From the NCBI RefSeq assembly GCF_901709675.1, contig NC_051095.1:17160456-17224455 (forward strand): DNA of 64,000 nt. The letters run 5' to 3'. Numbering within the stretch: the stretch's first letter is position 1; each line of letters begins with the position of its first letter. This stretch comes from Syngnathus acus. Lineage: Eukaryota; Chordata; Actinopteri; Syngnathiformes; Syngnathidae. Shown in pieces: positions 47,545-60,067 of the stretch. The position numbers and the translations under genes were made by a program. A model generated the notes under the pieces. It did not search any database and was not told the origin of the DNA. It worked only from the letters and a program-made list of their open reading frames with translations.

Positions 47545-50411
47545 GTGACATGCACTCTTATTCCACTGAGGAGGAGAAAAAGATAAGTCACTGGACAACT
47601 TCCACTTGTCTCTTTTCTGAGCTGGATGTTATTCATGACTGCGGAGCCAAAAGCACCGTTGCGTGCGCAGCCGTCTGCCCGGTATCGACCGGCCTTTCCT
47701 TTTCAATCTGAACAAAGACTGCACGTGGCTCTTGCTTCACAGGCACAGAGCGTTTGGAGGCCGTTTCCTCAAGGACAGAAGTCGCACAGATACGGTTTGA
47801 CGTGGTAACATTAGGACACAGTATTTTTGACCCCCGAGAGTGTCCTACTGAATTCTAAGATGGATTTATGAGTGTTGACCAATGAGGACTGTCTTGCTTA
47901 TGGACCACACATCCTGTCGAGTAAAAAGCGTTGAGAGCATCCAACCTATAAAACACACAGTATCATTTTAGTTTTATAAGTCTTTGTTTTTAAATATGCT
48001 TTTATATAAACATGTAAGATCTTACAGATTATTAATGGGTCCCGTCATCAGGTGGTGAAGATGACTTATCGATAAGGGTGGCAAATGTATGTGTCTCATT
48101 GTTTATTTTTAATTACAAATGTGTTGCCTGTTTATAATTGACGGCTGCATCAGCCACTCGTGAGCTCTTGCCGGAATTGTCGTGATCCAAAGAGTCGACT
48201 TGGGGACGTGGCAAACAATTGAGCTTTATTTTCAAAAGCCACAGAAAAATGTGGAGTGCAACGCATCTTCGTTGAATGTACCTGTGTAATGGTTTTGTGC
48301 TTGAGGCGTTATGCAAAATCAGTTTTGTAGTTTTAAGATCCTCGTCTGTCTTGTTTCCGATGCTAGCCAAACTGTTTTAGTCTTATCCATGGATGACCAG
48401 CCAGTTAGGGGCAGTGAGGGGTGGGCTTATTTATTTCACCAAACAGGAAAAACAAAACTTGTAGTTGCAAGCAAAACATGTCAAACCAGTCGCTTTGAGT
48501 TGTTTTCAAGGCTTGGATACGTTTTAAAGAACGAAATGTACTAGGGATGCACCGAAAATGTGTTGAAAAGGGCCCAAAAATATACACTATTTTAGATTTT
48601 GGTCCCAAAAAAAACATTGCAGACATGGTATTGCTCCTAGTGTTCGTACAAGATTTGCTTTTGCGCTTACATTCTCTTGTTGCGTCTGAATGGTATTTTC
48701 TCTCAGTCCATTTTGGTTCAGCGTAATAAGTTGCCTGAGTTAATTTGACTTAGGAACAAGGTGATGTGGGGGTGGACAGACAAAGTTAGCAGTGCGACAC
48801 ATCGCCTTGGTCTGCCACCAAGGACTGCCCCTGGTGGCCACGTGTGCTTGGCTCGGAATTTCTGAATTCAGTTTTCAGTCGTGGGTTTCCTCATATTTAG
48901 TTTCGGCCACAAATTTACATTTCGGTGCATCACTAGAATATACAGTACAGGACTGGTTTGCAATATTTTTTTTTCTTCCTTTAGAACAATTATAGGGAAG
49001 CAAAGCACATTTTTATTTCCTTTTTTTTTTTTTTTTTTAAACCTTTTCCTGACATTGTGTATCGCCGGTCTGATTATTATTATTTTTTTAAATATATATA
49101 TAATAATTCACACTCAGGCGTTGTCTACTAGGTACAAGTGACTTGAAAACCCACAGCTAGAGGTGTTGTATAATTTCAAATTGACCAATTCCTACTATTT
49201 AAGCCTCTGAACAGTCGCTATTCTGATTTCTGCAGTCTTTCACGAGAGCAGAGTGGTTATTCATTCATTCATTCATCCTCACAGGGTTTTGGTTAATCAA
49301 AATATGACATTAATTTTTAATTTGGAAAACACTGATCGAACCAGGAACTGAATCGGTTTTAAAAAAAAAAAAATCTGGTCAATACTTCAATCCCACTCGT
49401 TTGATATTGCTTAATTGTTTAGTTTTTACCAAACAATTCAAAATAAACAAATGGTAGGAAACCGGGGGGAAAAAAACATAAAAAAATTAAATTGTATCCA
49501 GTTAAATGATGGAATAATTGATTGAACAATTGATTAAAAAAATATTTGACTGTCACAGCTGACTGAGGTAAAAAGGTTTGCTCGAATTGGGCATTACAAT
49601 TAATCCGTTTTTTTGTTTTACCCAATCAAGGACTTGGTTGAATTCAGCATGTGCACTTTTTTCAACCCAAGAGGAGACTGATACTTTGAGTTGTGGCAGG
49701 CTGTCTTTTCATCATGCACGTGATTCTTGTTCATGCCGATTGTTCTTTCGTAGCCCTCCCCAGTTCACAATTGAGTCGACATTAATGGCACAAGTTGCTT
49801 CAAAATAATTTAGCGAACCTAAATTACTTTCCTTCCGCTCTGGCCAAGGATGACGCCCGCTGAACAATTCAAATTTGTGCAAGTATGTTGACAAGACTTA
49901 TTGTGAGAATAAATCGCTCATGTGGGGTTGGAACGAGCTTCTCAACTATCTAATACATTTAAGACTTTTCCAAAATGGCCTTATCCAGATTTTTTTGAAG
50001 ATGTCTTCTGAGAATAAAAAGGACAAATTGATGAAACACAATGTGTGATGAAGCTTAACTATGAATATTTTTAATGTTTTTGAAAGATGGGACATTAGTA
50101 AACACAAGTTCCACAACTGTACACAGTAGCGAGATGTTACGCAGCCAACAAACATTAAATACAAAACAAAAAAGTTATTTAAATAAGTTGACAAAACTTC
50201 CCTTGATCATTTCATCACATCCTGCATGTTCACAATTAGGCTATCCACTTCAAAAACAGACCAGTGCACGGATGCACTCTTTTCACAATTTCTAAAGCAG
50301 TCTACATTGTATCTTATTAACGTTTTTTCTGTTTAAAAAAAATACTGGAAGGCAGGTCATCATTAGAAAAACAAAACGTACAGTAGATTGGTGAACCACA
50401 CTTCTCAGTGT
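47545..50411. other. Intergenic region between convergent zdhhc5 and tmx2
   Basis: This 2.9-kb stretch carries the 3' ends of both genes and no coding exon. It includes a hAT-like MITE (48542-48935), several T- and A-runs and a short ATTC repeat (49260-49276). CTGCCCCTGGTGGCC near 48826 resembles a CTCF core but is one base short. Confidence 0.55.
48542..48935. mobile_element. hAT-like MITE, TAGGGATGCACCGAAA termini
   Basis: Left end TAGGGATGCACCGAAAATG and right end CATTTCGGTGCATCACTA are inverted copies with one mismatch near the tip. Flanking 8-mers AAATGTAC and GAATATAC share six of eight bases, as expected of an aged hAT target duplication. The interior is non-coding. Confidence 0.75.
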
Positions 50412-52703
50412 TCACTTGTCTTTCTTGCTCTCGGAGCTTTTCTCCTTTTCTCCAGTTACTAAATCAGGCTTCACCCCCTCTTGTTGGGCGTTAGGCTGGT
50501 CTTCTTCCTTCGAACCACGACTCTTGTTCATCTTCTTGGACTTCTGGAAGCGCTCATTGAGATCAAACTCTCTGATGATGTTCTCCTAACAATTGAGGGA
50601 AGAATATTAGTGGGGGCAGATTATGAGCTGCAATACTACCGTGGATCTCAAGGCACCCAAACCTCATTGAAAGTCCACGAAATAGCTCTGCCTTTACTGT
50701 CTACTGCTGGACGCCTCATAACTTCTTGGCCACCTTGGAATAGCACCAGTGAAGGTAACTGCTTGGACAGAGGGGATGTGCTCACTTTGTACCTGGTCAA
50801 GAGGTAGTTGTGTTATTAATGCATTTCAATGAAAGATCCATGGATTGGATGGTAAAAGCGTGCTTTACATTTGATGTGAACAAAATTATTAGGACATCAG
50901 GCCATTAGATCAAAAAGAGGTGAAAATATAGTAGCTAGAAATTACCTTTGTGAAACCTCTCCGTAACGTCCAATATCCACTTTTCCAAACCTCAGCCCAG
51001 CGCAGTTGTACCTGAAGATACAGCACACCACACAAACCCCTCAAAGCAGATTCAATTCAAGTCAACCGTGCATTACATTGTGCAGCGTGGAAGTCTAGCA
51101 CCTCAGTTTTGTTTTCTAATTCGGATTAAAAGAGTGAAAAAGCATCTCTTACTTGAGCGAAAGGTCAGCATAGACCGGAGCAAAGGACTGGCAGTCAGAA
51201 GACCAGTTAGCATAGAATTCAACAATCCAGGTGACACGACTGTCTTTCTGTAGCTCGTCCTGGAAGTGGGTGGGGAGGACATTCAAACTCTCAACAGATT
51301 GAAGTGATCCATAACATTTCTAGAACTGACATATCCAAATGAACTCACATCAATGGTCTTGTCACTGAAGTACTTGATGTACTCGGGGCCCACGTATAGA
51401 GGCGGCTTGCATGTCATGACAAATGCTGGGAAGACAGGCAGAGACAGACTGACTTTTTTTTTCTCTCTCTCCCCCAATTAGGTTTATAGTTGTAGTAAAT
51501 AAATTTTTCATTATCATGTGCTTCCTGATTGACAATGATAAATGGAGAATATTCACGAGATGATTGTGATGATGCTACTGACCGACACACAGCGCGAGGT
51601 AGAGGATGCCAAGGCGAACGTCCAGCCGGAAAAAGAGGATTGTGTTGGCCACTTTGCTGAACAGGAACAAGTTTCCAATGTGCTGCTCCAAGGTAACTAC
51701 AAGATGGATGGGAGAAAACCCAGTTGAAACAAGGTCAAAAGAGAACCTTCAAGGGTAATGTTTACACAACAATGAGCTAGCTTGTTTGTAGTGGAGCATG
51801 TCCTGCATGTGGGAAGGTGACAACTGAAACGGTCACACATTAAATCACACACTGGTTAAAGAGTTACCAAAAATAGGACACAAGAGTCTACAGTTTAGCA
51901 TGCAATTGTTCCATTCAGGTAAATTCCGGTGCAAATATGGGCTTTAAGAAATACATTAAAAATATATTACAATTTCAACATAGCACATTGTTATGAGTTA
52001 AAAAAAAAACGTTGATTTATTCTCTCTTTTTTTATTTATTTATCTGTGGTTGTTTAAGTGCCCAATAAATACAGTTGAGCTATAGCTTCCAAAATATTAG
52101 GTACTACTTTACTGTTTGAGCTAATTCCAGTATAAGAGCTCGAGCAATCCTGGATTCTCCCTTCACAAAGATTACAATGCTCAGTTGTTGCATTGTTTAT
52201 AATACTTTGACTGGCATGTATAACCCACTATTTCCTCATGCATTCACTTTTATTTATTACATGTACTTAATGAATTGTCTGGTGGGGGTTGGCAAACTGT
52301 GTGTGTGGGGGGGGGGGGGGGGGGATACACTTACTTGCTCGTCTGTTTTTCATCATCACTATGGCACTGAGGAACATGAGAATCTCCACTTCTCTCTATT
52401 TGAAAAAAAATGGGACAAACGAGAAAGTACGCAAAGTCATTGGGCTGTACCAAGACTTCTCTATATTTATTCGCTGCTTGCCTGCGTTATACGACCCGGC
52501 CTTTCGGTGCTCACCCAGTCAAAGTCGCAGGAGTTGCCGTCCTCACGCTGCGTCGCCAGGTGCTCGCACAAACCAGGAGCCTTTCGGACAACCAAGAATG
52601 CGATCGTCATGAAGAAGGAGGTGATGTAATACGGTTTCAGCAGCCATTTGTAAATCTGGGGCAGGTGGTATAAGAAAGCGCAGACTCCAGTGATTAAACC
52701 CAT
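50412..52703 (-). CDS. tmx2: Thioredoxin-related transmembrane protein 2
   Basis: Eight exons, right to left: 52515-52703, 52335-52393, 51583-51695, 51349-51425, 51153-51259, 50946-51011, 50663-50792 and 50412-50585; 304 aa (human 296). It is an ER membrane protein of the thioredoxin superfamily. N-terminal hydrophobic segments ([29 protein letters not shown]) precede [20 protein letters not shown] and [18 protein letters not shown]. The thioredoxin-like domain follows, with [20 protein letters not shown], so the active-site position reads SSDC, lacking the first Cys of CxxC, as in mammals (SNDC). [20 protein letters not shown] is the cis-Pro side. The C-terminus ends KKDK, an ER retrieval signal of the KKxx type. 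An 18-base G-run (C-run in the transcript) at 52307-52324 lies just past the exon 2 donor. The start codon is 183 bp from that of pmf1, on the opposite strand. Confidence 0.95.
52307..52324. repeat. Poly(G)18 run beside a tmx2 splice donor
   Basis: Eighteen G on the plus strand correspond to C18 in the tmx2 transcript, starting 5 nt after the GTAAGT donor of exon 2. The length is likely to vary between individuals and to be error-prone in sequencing. Confidence 0.85.
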
Positions 52704-52886
52704 TTCGGCCGAAGGGAGCTATCCAGCTGATCAAAGTCAGTCAACTGTAGGAAGTGACGCAGCATTGCTTCCGCACTGCCCCGCATGCGCACAGCCAAAG
52801 CAAACCCGAGTGTTCTGGGGCTCGTGGCGTCCCGTAGTTTGGGCGCGGAATGCAAAACGTAAACAGAAAAAAAACCAGAACATAAA
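52704..52886. promoter_or_regulatory. Bidirectional promoter of tmx2 and pmf1
   Basis: Only 183 bp separate the two divergent start codons. The segment is CpG-rich and TATA-less and holds AGGAAGTGACG (ETS plus CRE half-site, 52749-52759), GCATGCGCA (NRF-1 motif, 52783-52791) and TTTGGGCGCGGAA (E2F-like, 52838-52850). An E2F-like site suits a mitotic gene such as pmf1. Sites are sequence matches only. Confidence 0.65.
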
Positions 52887-55031
52887 ATGGACAACGAGGA
52901 ACCAGCGGAAAAACGTTCAAATAACAATTCTGCAACCGAACATCGCACGGATGAATCTACGGAGGTTTCATTACAGGCTGTAAACGCAGAAGCAGCTTGT
53001 GATCCATCCCAAAATGATGAACCTCAAGGCAACAGGCTGAAGTTGTACAACAAAGTCATTGAGAAAAGTCTCGAAAGATTCATGCACTTCGCTGGGTGAG
53101 CTACTATTATGTGATTTGGATTAATACAACGCTCTGCATTCGGATTTGCGTTATTGTTCAATTCGTGTGAATAAAGGTCGAGCGGGGCCGTTCTAGATGT
53201 GCTCGGAGGAAGCTTGATTTGGTCAACTCGAGGCCCAGAAACCATATACAGTACACAGCCTACCATGATATGTAATATTAGTAATAATACGTAGCTTGCA
53301 GGAATTCTAACAAGCAATGTACATCATCTTCGCCATAAAAATATTATTTTAACGCTTAAATCCTTTTTTACACAGCTCTGACCGGTTTTCCAGCATGTTC
53401 CAACAGTTCTATAAGATGAACCATCAGAAGATGGAAAACATTTATAAGCAGTTTGTTGATGAGTTGCAGAGAACTATAAAGGTAAGTGTAAATATGTCAC
53501 ATTCATTATACAGTCTTTATTTTTATTGCACTTTCACAATAGTTTTTGCTGCATCAAAGCGCTTTATGAAAACAAAATAACAACACATCACATAAAACAT
53601 TGGCAATACAAACATAACCATCCCTCCATATGCCTTTATGCTGTTATATATGAGGAGAGGAGAAGAGAAATTCAGTTATTATCTATACAAATACAAACCC
53701 TCACTGTCACAAAAACAATGTTTGTGTGAAAAGTAGGACTTAATAATATTGTACTTTATAAGATCATGGAGCATTAGGATATTTATAAAGACTGCAAAGA
53801 ATTAAAGTTTGTGCATCATCATTTAATGCGGCAATCTAATTCATTGTGCTTCTCTATCTGGAGTGCCTGTCTCGGCAATACTGCACAGCCATGCAGATGC
53901 AAACAAAGAAGAATAGACCTCTTCTACTAATACAACAATGACTGTGTTTTGGTCATGATGGTGGTATTTGAGCGCTAAGTATTTAAGGGGGTGGTACTTG
54001 GGGTTAAAACATTTTTTAGAACCACTGTTGTACAGAAAAATATCATACAGATGAATTTCCGAATGGCGATTTGCGAATCGGTGAGGGTTTATGGTCATCG
54101 AGGCAAACTCTGTGACACGATGTCTCGCGATATTCATGGTCTTCTACATTTTACTAATTATGGTGTATTGTTTGGACACATAATTACTTGAGTGTTTTTT
54201 TTCATCTGAAGGATGATATCAGCAGACTGAACAAAGAAGCGAGACTCGAATCCAAACTCAATGAGCTGGACAAACTGGAAAGTGCCGCTAAAACTAACCC
54301 AGACCCTGCATGGTTGGTACACAAATACAGAGACTCGCTTTCTCTTTTTTTTTTTTTTTGCGATTGTCTTGTGTTTTTTTTTTTTTAGGCAACATGTGTT
54401 GCCCACTTATTGCCTTTTCTTGGTACAATGTCATTTACCATAGACTGTTGTCTATTTCTTTAACAATGTTGTAAAAATTCAAATCATTCTGTACAACACT
54501 TTCCACCTATCCTCTTAGGCGCCCATCGGGGGTTCCGGAACAAGACTTCAGCAGCTTTATAATTCCCTTGTATCAGAAGCAGGAGGCTTATTTGCAACGG
54601 GAGCTCAAAAAGATCCAAGCTGAGAATGCTGCCCTTGCACAAAAGGTTCAGGCTGGCAGGGAGAGAATTGCTCAGACTGAACATCTGATTTCAACAGCTG
54701 TTGCAGAGTGGGAGGTGAGAATGAAAAGTGGCAAAATGTTTCTGCACTTTTCACACTTGCAGCTTGTCATAACATTTCACAAGTGGCCGAGTGTTCTAAT
54801 ATTTTTAGAGGTGTAAGTGGGCATAAGAGATGTCTATATACATTTTGCTGATGATTGATCGCAGTTTTCTGATATTAAGTGAAGTTGTGCTTTTTTTAAT
54901 TGTTTACATTAAGCATTTCAGATTGTTTTATTCCCCAACCTTTCTGTGTATTTCTGTATTGACAGGCATCAGCCACTGAAATTGGAAGCGTGGCATCTTC
55001 ATTACGCCCTGCAGATGTGTTTGATGTATGA
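52887..55031 (+). CDS. pmf1: Polyamine-modulated factor 1 (Nnf1-type Mis12-complex subunit)
   Basis: Five exons: 52887-53095, 53376-53481, 54212-54312, 54519-54714 and 54966-55031; 225 aa (human about 205). PMF1 is the vertebrate Nnf1, a subunit of the Mis12 kinetochore complex that links centromeric chromatin to the Ndc80 complex. An acidic, Asn/Glu-rich N-terminus is followed by KLYNKVIEKSLERFM, then FQQFYKMNHQKMENIYKQFV and DELQRTIKDDISRLNKEARL (helical Nnf1 domain). AWRPSGVPEQDF is nearly the same as the human signature. A coiled coil (QKQEAYLQRELKKIQAENAA) leads to the C-terminus. In human this gene is not in the 11q12 block that supplies its neighbours here. AATAAA at 55087-55092 lies 56 bp past the stop, and the med19 start follows 275 bp after the stop. 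Confidence 0.88.
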
Positions 55032-55086
55032 TCTTCATAATAATTGCTTGAGTTAACTGATATATATATATAGCTTTGCTCAATGA

Positions 55087-55092
55087 AATAAA
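55087..55092 (+). promoter_or_regulatory. Candidate poly(A) signal of pmf1
   Basis: AATAAA lies 56 bp past the pmf1 stop, followed by TTGGTGAAATGCATGCGCTTTTGTG, read in two parts as spacer and GU-rich element. This leaves under 220 bp for the med19 promoter. Confidence 0.6.
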
Positions 55093-55306
55093 ATTGGTGA
55101 AATGCATGCGCTTTTGTGATTTCTGAATCTGGCATGCGCACACTGACCAGGTATTACGGTACCTTGCCACTTTACTCATGGCATTACGTGAGAACGTCAC
55201 CAAGAAATAATATTCAATGGAGAAGCATCACATCACAGTTTTCTGTAAACACATACTTGCGTGACCCGTTTACGTCTAGATATTTACAATTGTAACAGTG
55301 GCAAGT

Positions 55307-57731
55307 ATGACGGAAATGTTCTCAACTTTATTTGGACAAAATGAAACTCAGGGACCACCCGGTTCGTCTACCCTCGGATTCGGACCTGGGAAACCTCCGC
55401 CGCCTCTCCCGCAAAATCAAGTCTCTGTGGCAGGGCAGATGGCACCACAGCTCGGGGATGAGGGGCCTCCTCTGCGGAAGTCTGGAGCCATGAATGAACC
55501 CTTCTATTTATTACGAGAACTACCCGGTACTGTATCGTTGTACGAGCTTTGCTTGCTTTGAATGTGTTCTGCGTTTGGGGACGCAATGGAAATACTCGAC
55601 ACGTTATCGGAAGTAGTTTGTAAACAATGCTAACGCAGCTAACGTCAGTCATGCAGATTGCTTCTTGGGAGCAACTTTCACATTTACGCCACGACTTTCG
55701 CTGCGACACATTTAAAGCTCAATTTCTCATGTGGGCGTTTACTGTTTTAACATAGTTGCTTGTGTCGCCGAACGCTAAGAGGGATAGAATGCTAAATAAA
55801 CTGTGTATGGTAATGTAGCCAACTTTATGTTTAGTTGGGAACGAGTTAACTGGGAACACCAACCTCATCACGCACTACAACCTGGAACACGCCTACAACA
55901 AGTTCTGCGGGAAGAAGGTGAAGGAGAAGCTCAGCAACTTTCTCCCAGAGTTACCAGGTGGGCCATGGACGTGTGATGCAAACACTCTTTCAAAGATTCA
56001 GCTTTCATCCCTTGTTCTTCTTCATAATAGGCTTAGGGTTTGTGCCACCGCGTCTATTTAGATCAAAAGTTGTTTGTGGCAACCCTGTTGAATGCTCGCT
56101 CACCCATCTGTCTTCCTGTTTGTCGCAGGTATGATCGACTGTCCCGGGAATCAAGATGGGAGCTCATTGAGATCCCTGATCGATAAGCCACCAGTGTCTG
56201 GAAACTCCTTCAGTCCGCTCACCGGCGCTTTGCTAACAGGCTTCAGACTACACACTGGGCCGGTAAAGACCTACCCTATCCATTTTCAATCCCTGTTTCT
56301 TCTGAGGTTTTCTCCAAAGACTCTGGCTTTTTCCTACATTCTTAAAAACATGCATGTTAGTTAGGTTCATTGAAAATTTGAAATCACCCATAGAATTGAA
56401 TTGTGAGTATGAGAGATTGTTTGTCTATATGTGCCCTGCAACTGGCTAGCTATGTGTCTTAATGATTTGAAAATTACACTATATGTCAATGTGCGTGTGT
56501 GTTTTTCAGCTCCCAGAGCAGTACCGGCTGATGCACATACAGCCACCAAAGAAGAAGAGCAAGCACAAGCACAAACACCATCGCCCGCAAGACCCATTAC
56601 CACAAGGTAGGGCGCCCACCTAACAGACAAACTCACACGCATCCGCGTTTGCAAGACGCCCTCTCATCCGCATCCTTTTCGACGCAGCGGAAACGCCGTC
56701 AGATACCGACCCCAAAAAGAAGAAGAAAAAGAGGGATGACGATCCAGATCGCAAGAAGAAGAAGAAAGATAAGAAAAAGAAGAAGGTAAGGGACATGATT
56801 GGAAACATATAGAAGACACTTGTAATACATATGCAAGATGACCCATGGACTGGTTTGTCATTGTCAAAGTCTGCTTTATTGTCAATCTCTTCACATGCCA
56901 AGACACACAAAGAAATTTGTGAATTTGAGTTACTTGAAATCCAACAAAGCTTTTATTATTTTTATTGCATTGTTTTGGTTTTATTATGACTTGGGCCAAA
57001 TCATGCAAATGACTACAGTACTGACATTCTTTCTTTAGCTGTTTTTTTTGAAAACTTTTCATTCAAGTTTCTTATACAAAATAGGAAAAAAAAAAGCAAA
57101 GCAAAAGGCACATTCCAGATACTCACAGAGGGGAAAAATGGTTTAGCCATTAGCACTAGTTTGTGGGGTTGGGAGCAAGGTTGCATTTAATGAAATGTAA
57201 AAAAAAAAAAAAAAAAAAAAAAAAACATATATTTGTTTTTTGTTTTTTTTTGTTGACATATCAGTTATTTTTTTTTTTTTAAATTTTTTTTAACCTTATA
57301 TTTCTCTAACGTTTGCTTCAAATAAAGTTCTTTGGCCATTAGACTCACTTAATTGATTACATGTAAAAAAACCAGGTAAGGTGCTATTTCATTCAAGCAT
57401 AAGTTTATATGATAAAGCCCCCCCCAAATAAAAAAAAAAACACAATCATTTTTGTCTTAGTCATGTCACTTTAAGAAAATCCAATAACGTCAAACATAAC
57501 CAAGCACACACATGAAAAACTGAAGTTGCTGCATCCCAGTCATTGTTTGATGGCATTCAATTTGCCTCTTCAAATCATATCTTTGTTGCTCGCACAAGCC
57601 TCGGGTGTTTTCAATGATATTAGCGATATTAATAGAGGTGGTTCTCCTTTCCCCTATTTCTGCAGAACCGCCATAGCCCTGATCATACTGGCCTGCCTGG
57701 CTCACAACCCAACAGCAACAGCCTCAGATAG
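55307..57731 (+). CDS. med19: Mediator complex subunit 19
   Basis: Six exons: 55307-55526, 55835-55957, 56129-56262, 56510-56606, 56688-56785 and 57666-57731; 245 aa (human 244). It is a head-module subunit of Mediator, acting in the nucleus with RNA polymerase II. The N-terminus MTEMFSTLFG is followed by TLGFGPGKPPPPLP and FYLLRELPG. The conserved Med19 core follows: LTGNTNLITHYNLEHAYNKF, GKKVKEKLSNFLPELPG, SSLRSLIDKPPV and LLTGFRLHTGPLPEQYRLMH. A Lys/His-rich nuclear segment follows (KKKSKHKHKHHR, then several KKKKK runs), and the end NRHSPDHTGLPGSQ to SNSLR matches mammals. I chose the ATG at 55307 because it aligns with the mammalian start; a GTG in frame at 55298 is not needed. Last intron 880 bp. 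Confidence 0.95.
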
Positions 57732-60067
57732 GCCCTAGTCCGTGTGTGCGTGCGTGCGTGCGTATGTGTGTCACCCGTACTATTCAAAGTATGCGATTGT
57801 GAAAGAACAGATTGGCTGGAAACTGGAAATGTTTGTGTGATGCGTTCAGGAGCAGTGGGCACAACAACACTTTGGACTCTTTTTGACGGCAAGCTGTGAG
57901 CTGTGTCCCTTTTTGACTTTATTGTGATAATGTTTTACCCTATTTCCAACACAAACTTTTGTTACAATGATTAATGCTTGCTTCAGGATATGCCTCATAG
58001 CTTAGATTTCTCAACCGTACGGCCAGGCGCATAGTCAGGTCTGCAAGGATTCATAATCAAGATGAATAAGAATTCACCTGAATGCAGAATTTGGTCAGGG
58101 TATGAATGTTTTTGGGCATACCTGTGCATATGGTGACACCGAGCCACGTTGCTGTGAATTTCTAGGCTTAAATCCATTGTAAATAAATCCTCTTTTACAC
58201 AAAGTCTTACTTCATCCATGTATTTATTTATCAAACTCACAAGCTGGTTAAAGTTATTGTTGTATCTAGTATTAATTACTTTAAGCATGATTACATTAGC
58301 TGCTGTACATGATTGATGATATACAGAGTAAAGAAAAAGATCAGAGGTGTTGATCAGATGTCATGTGCAAAAGCAGCCCTTCTTGACTTCGCAGATAATA
58401 ACAAGCTTTGTTATCCTCTCAGTTATGCTGGTGATATCTATTTTGACTTTCTGAAAGTTCACAGGAATGATACATCAACACCACTGACACTTTAAATGTT
58501 ACTCCACGCACATGTGTATTTTACTTCTAGGTGTCGTCCAGTTTTTCCACATACAGTTGCTGCAACTTTGACGATGCAGCTTACGGTCCCAAATACATTG
58601 GATTTAGTTTGGCACAGTTTTTGTTTTCAAGTCAGCGTTGCCATGGAGCCAAATGTCAGGGAAAGGCACCCAAGTTTAGACAAACTACACAATGCATGTA
58701 TTGCATAAAGGAAAGAAAATGCGTACAGTAAATGCATCACATCTAAAAGCAGCCGTAAAACCAACATGTAAGGACAATGAAATGCATCGTCAAAACAAAT
58801 CATCTTTTACAAAGTGATTGGACAAGCCCAAACTCTACTGTTGCATAGTACAATGACTTGCAGACTTGAGTGCTCCTCATCTATCTGAAAATTACACAAA
58901 ATTAATTGAAGCACAGCAAGCATCTTCTGGTCAAGTCACTGCAACACATACTGGACACACATATGGTAAAGAAAGTAGAATATGTCATTTAGCAAAACAC
59001 TCAAAACTATGTACAGAAAGTTAATTGTTTTGGCCGGATTGTTACTCGCGAATCAACACGTCATGACAAGAAAAGCAACATGGAGCAAAGCATATGCAGG
59101 CAATCATCTTGGCAGGCTACAAAACATTTGCTGGTCAAACAAATGCTTCCCTTTTGAATTCTACTGCATCTATAGTATGAAAACACACTGAATACGTATT
59201 TTATACACACACCATCTCATTTCTGTGCATAAAGCAGTACAAAGTGCCGAAACAAAACAACATTAACACACAATGTGTACTTGAATAATCACTCTAGGAT
59301 TCCTATGGTTAAATCAGCTCCACTTGGAGTCATATGAAAGGAGACAAGTTCACTGATTAAATGATTCTGTTTTGGGGAATTCATATTAAGAAAAAAAAAG
59401 TAGGTAGACAAATCGGTCAGCTGCAGAGAGACAGTGAAACGGAGGAGGTAGATATGACGTCTCTACAAGCTTCGCTGCAGTCTTTCAATATTGATTACGT
59501 TTCCTACCTGTGGGACATTTATGGATTGAATCTCTGGAGAAAGCATGATCATTAATAAGAACAATAATAATAATTCACTAAAAGCTTAATTCAGCACATT
59601 CCTTGAACAATACTGACAAAATAACATTTCCAAGCTGCTCTTTGGTGTTAGTGAGGATTGCGATGATTTGTCTGAAAATTTGTGTTTCAAGTGTTTCAAG
59701 TACCAGAATGTCCGCAGTGCAACGCGGAGGCCACACCAGGGCGGACGTGTGCGTTGCTGAGTAGAACAGATGTATGGCTTTGGATTGCGCTCATTTGGCT
59801 CTGTGACAACATTAACCCCGATAAATAACACCAACAAATGTCGGTGGCGCAGTTCGCGCTCACATCGCGCCACAGCGTGGACGGGGCTTGCACTGTCGAT
59901 GCGAAGCGGGGGCATGCGAGCCAAGGGAGCCGGCTGGGGGTGGGGCGGTGGTTTCCTATGTCAATCTATACGGTTTTCAGACCCAAAAAACATTGGACAT
60001 ATTGCTGCTTATTTTGAAGGCACATACAAAAATAAATCCTATAATTCCTCAAATCCTCGCTTCTGTT
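57732..60067. other. Intergenic region between convergent med19 and slc43a1
   Basis: This 2.3-kb stretch has a candidate med19 poly(A) signal at 58182-58187. Otherwise it holds A/T-rich sequence with no exon or repeat I recognise. A GC-richer patch at 59830-59950 has no recognisable product on either strand. Confidence 0.55.
58182..58187 (+). promoter_or_regulatory. Candidate poly(A) signal of med19
   Basis: AATAAA lies 450 bp past the med19 stop with TCCTCTTTTACAC downstream; it is one of few such hexamers in this flank. Confidence 0.35.

Noticed and set aside
55298-55300. GTG as med19 start codon
   Set aside because: The ATG at 55307 aligns with the mammalian start and needs no non-canonical initiation.
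57199-57300. Poly(A)/poly(T) runs as a retroposed gene tail
   Set aside because: They lie inside the last med19 intron with no adjoining cDNA-like sequence.
59830-59950. GC-rich patch as a gene or promoter
   Set aside because: No recognisable protein, no splice context and both neighbouring genes end here rather than start.
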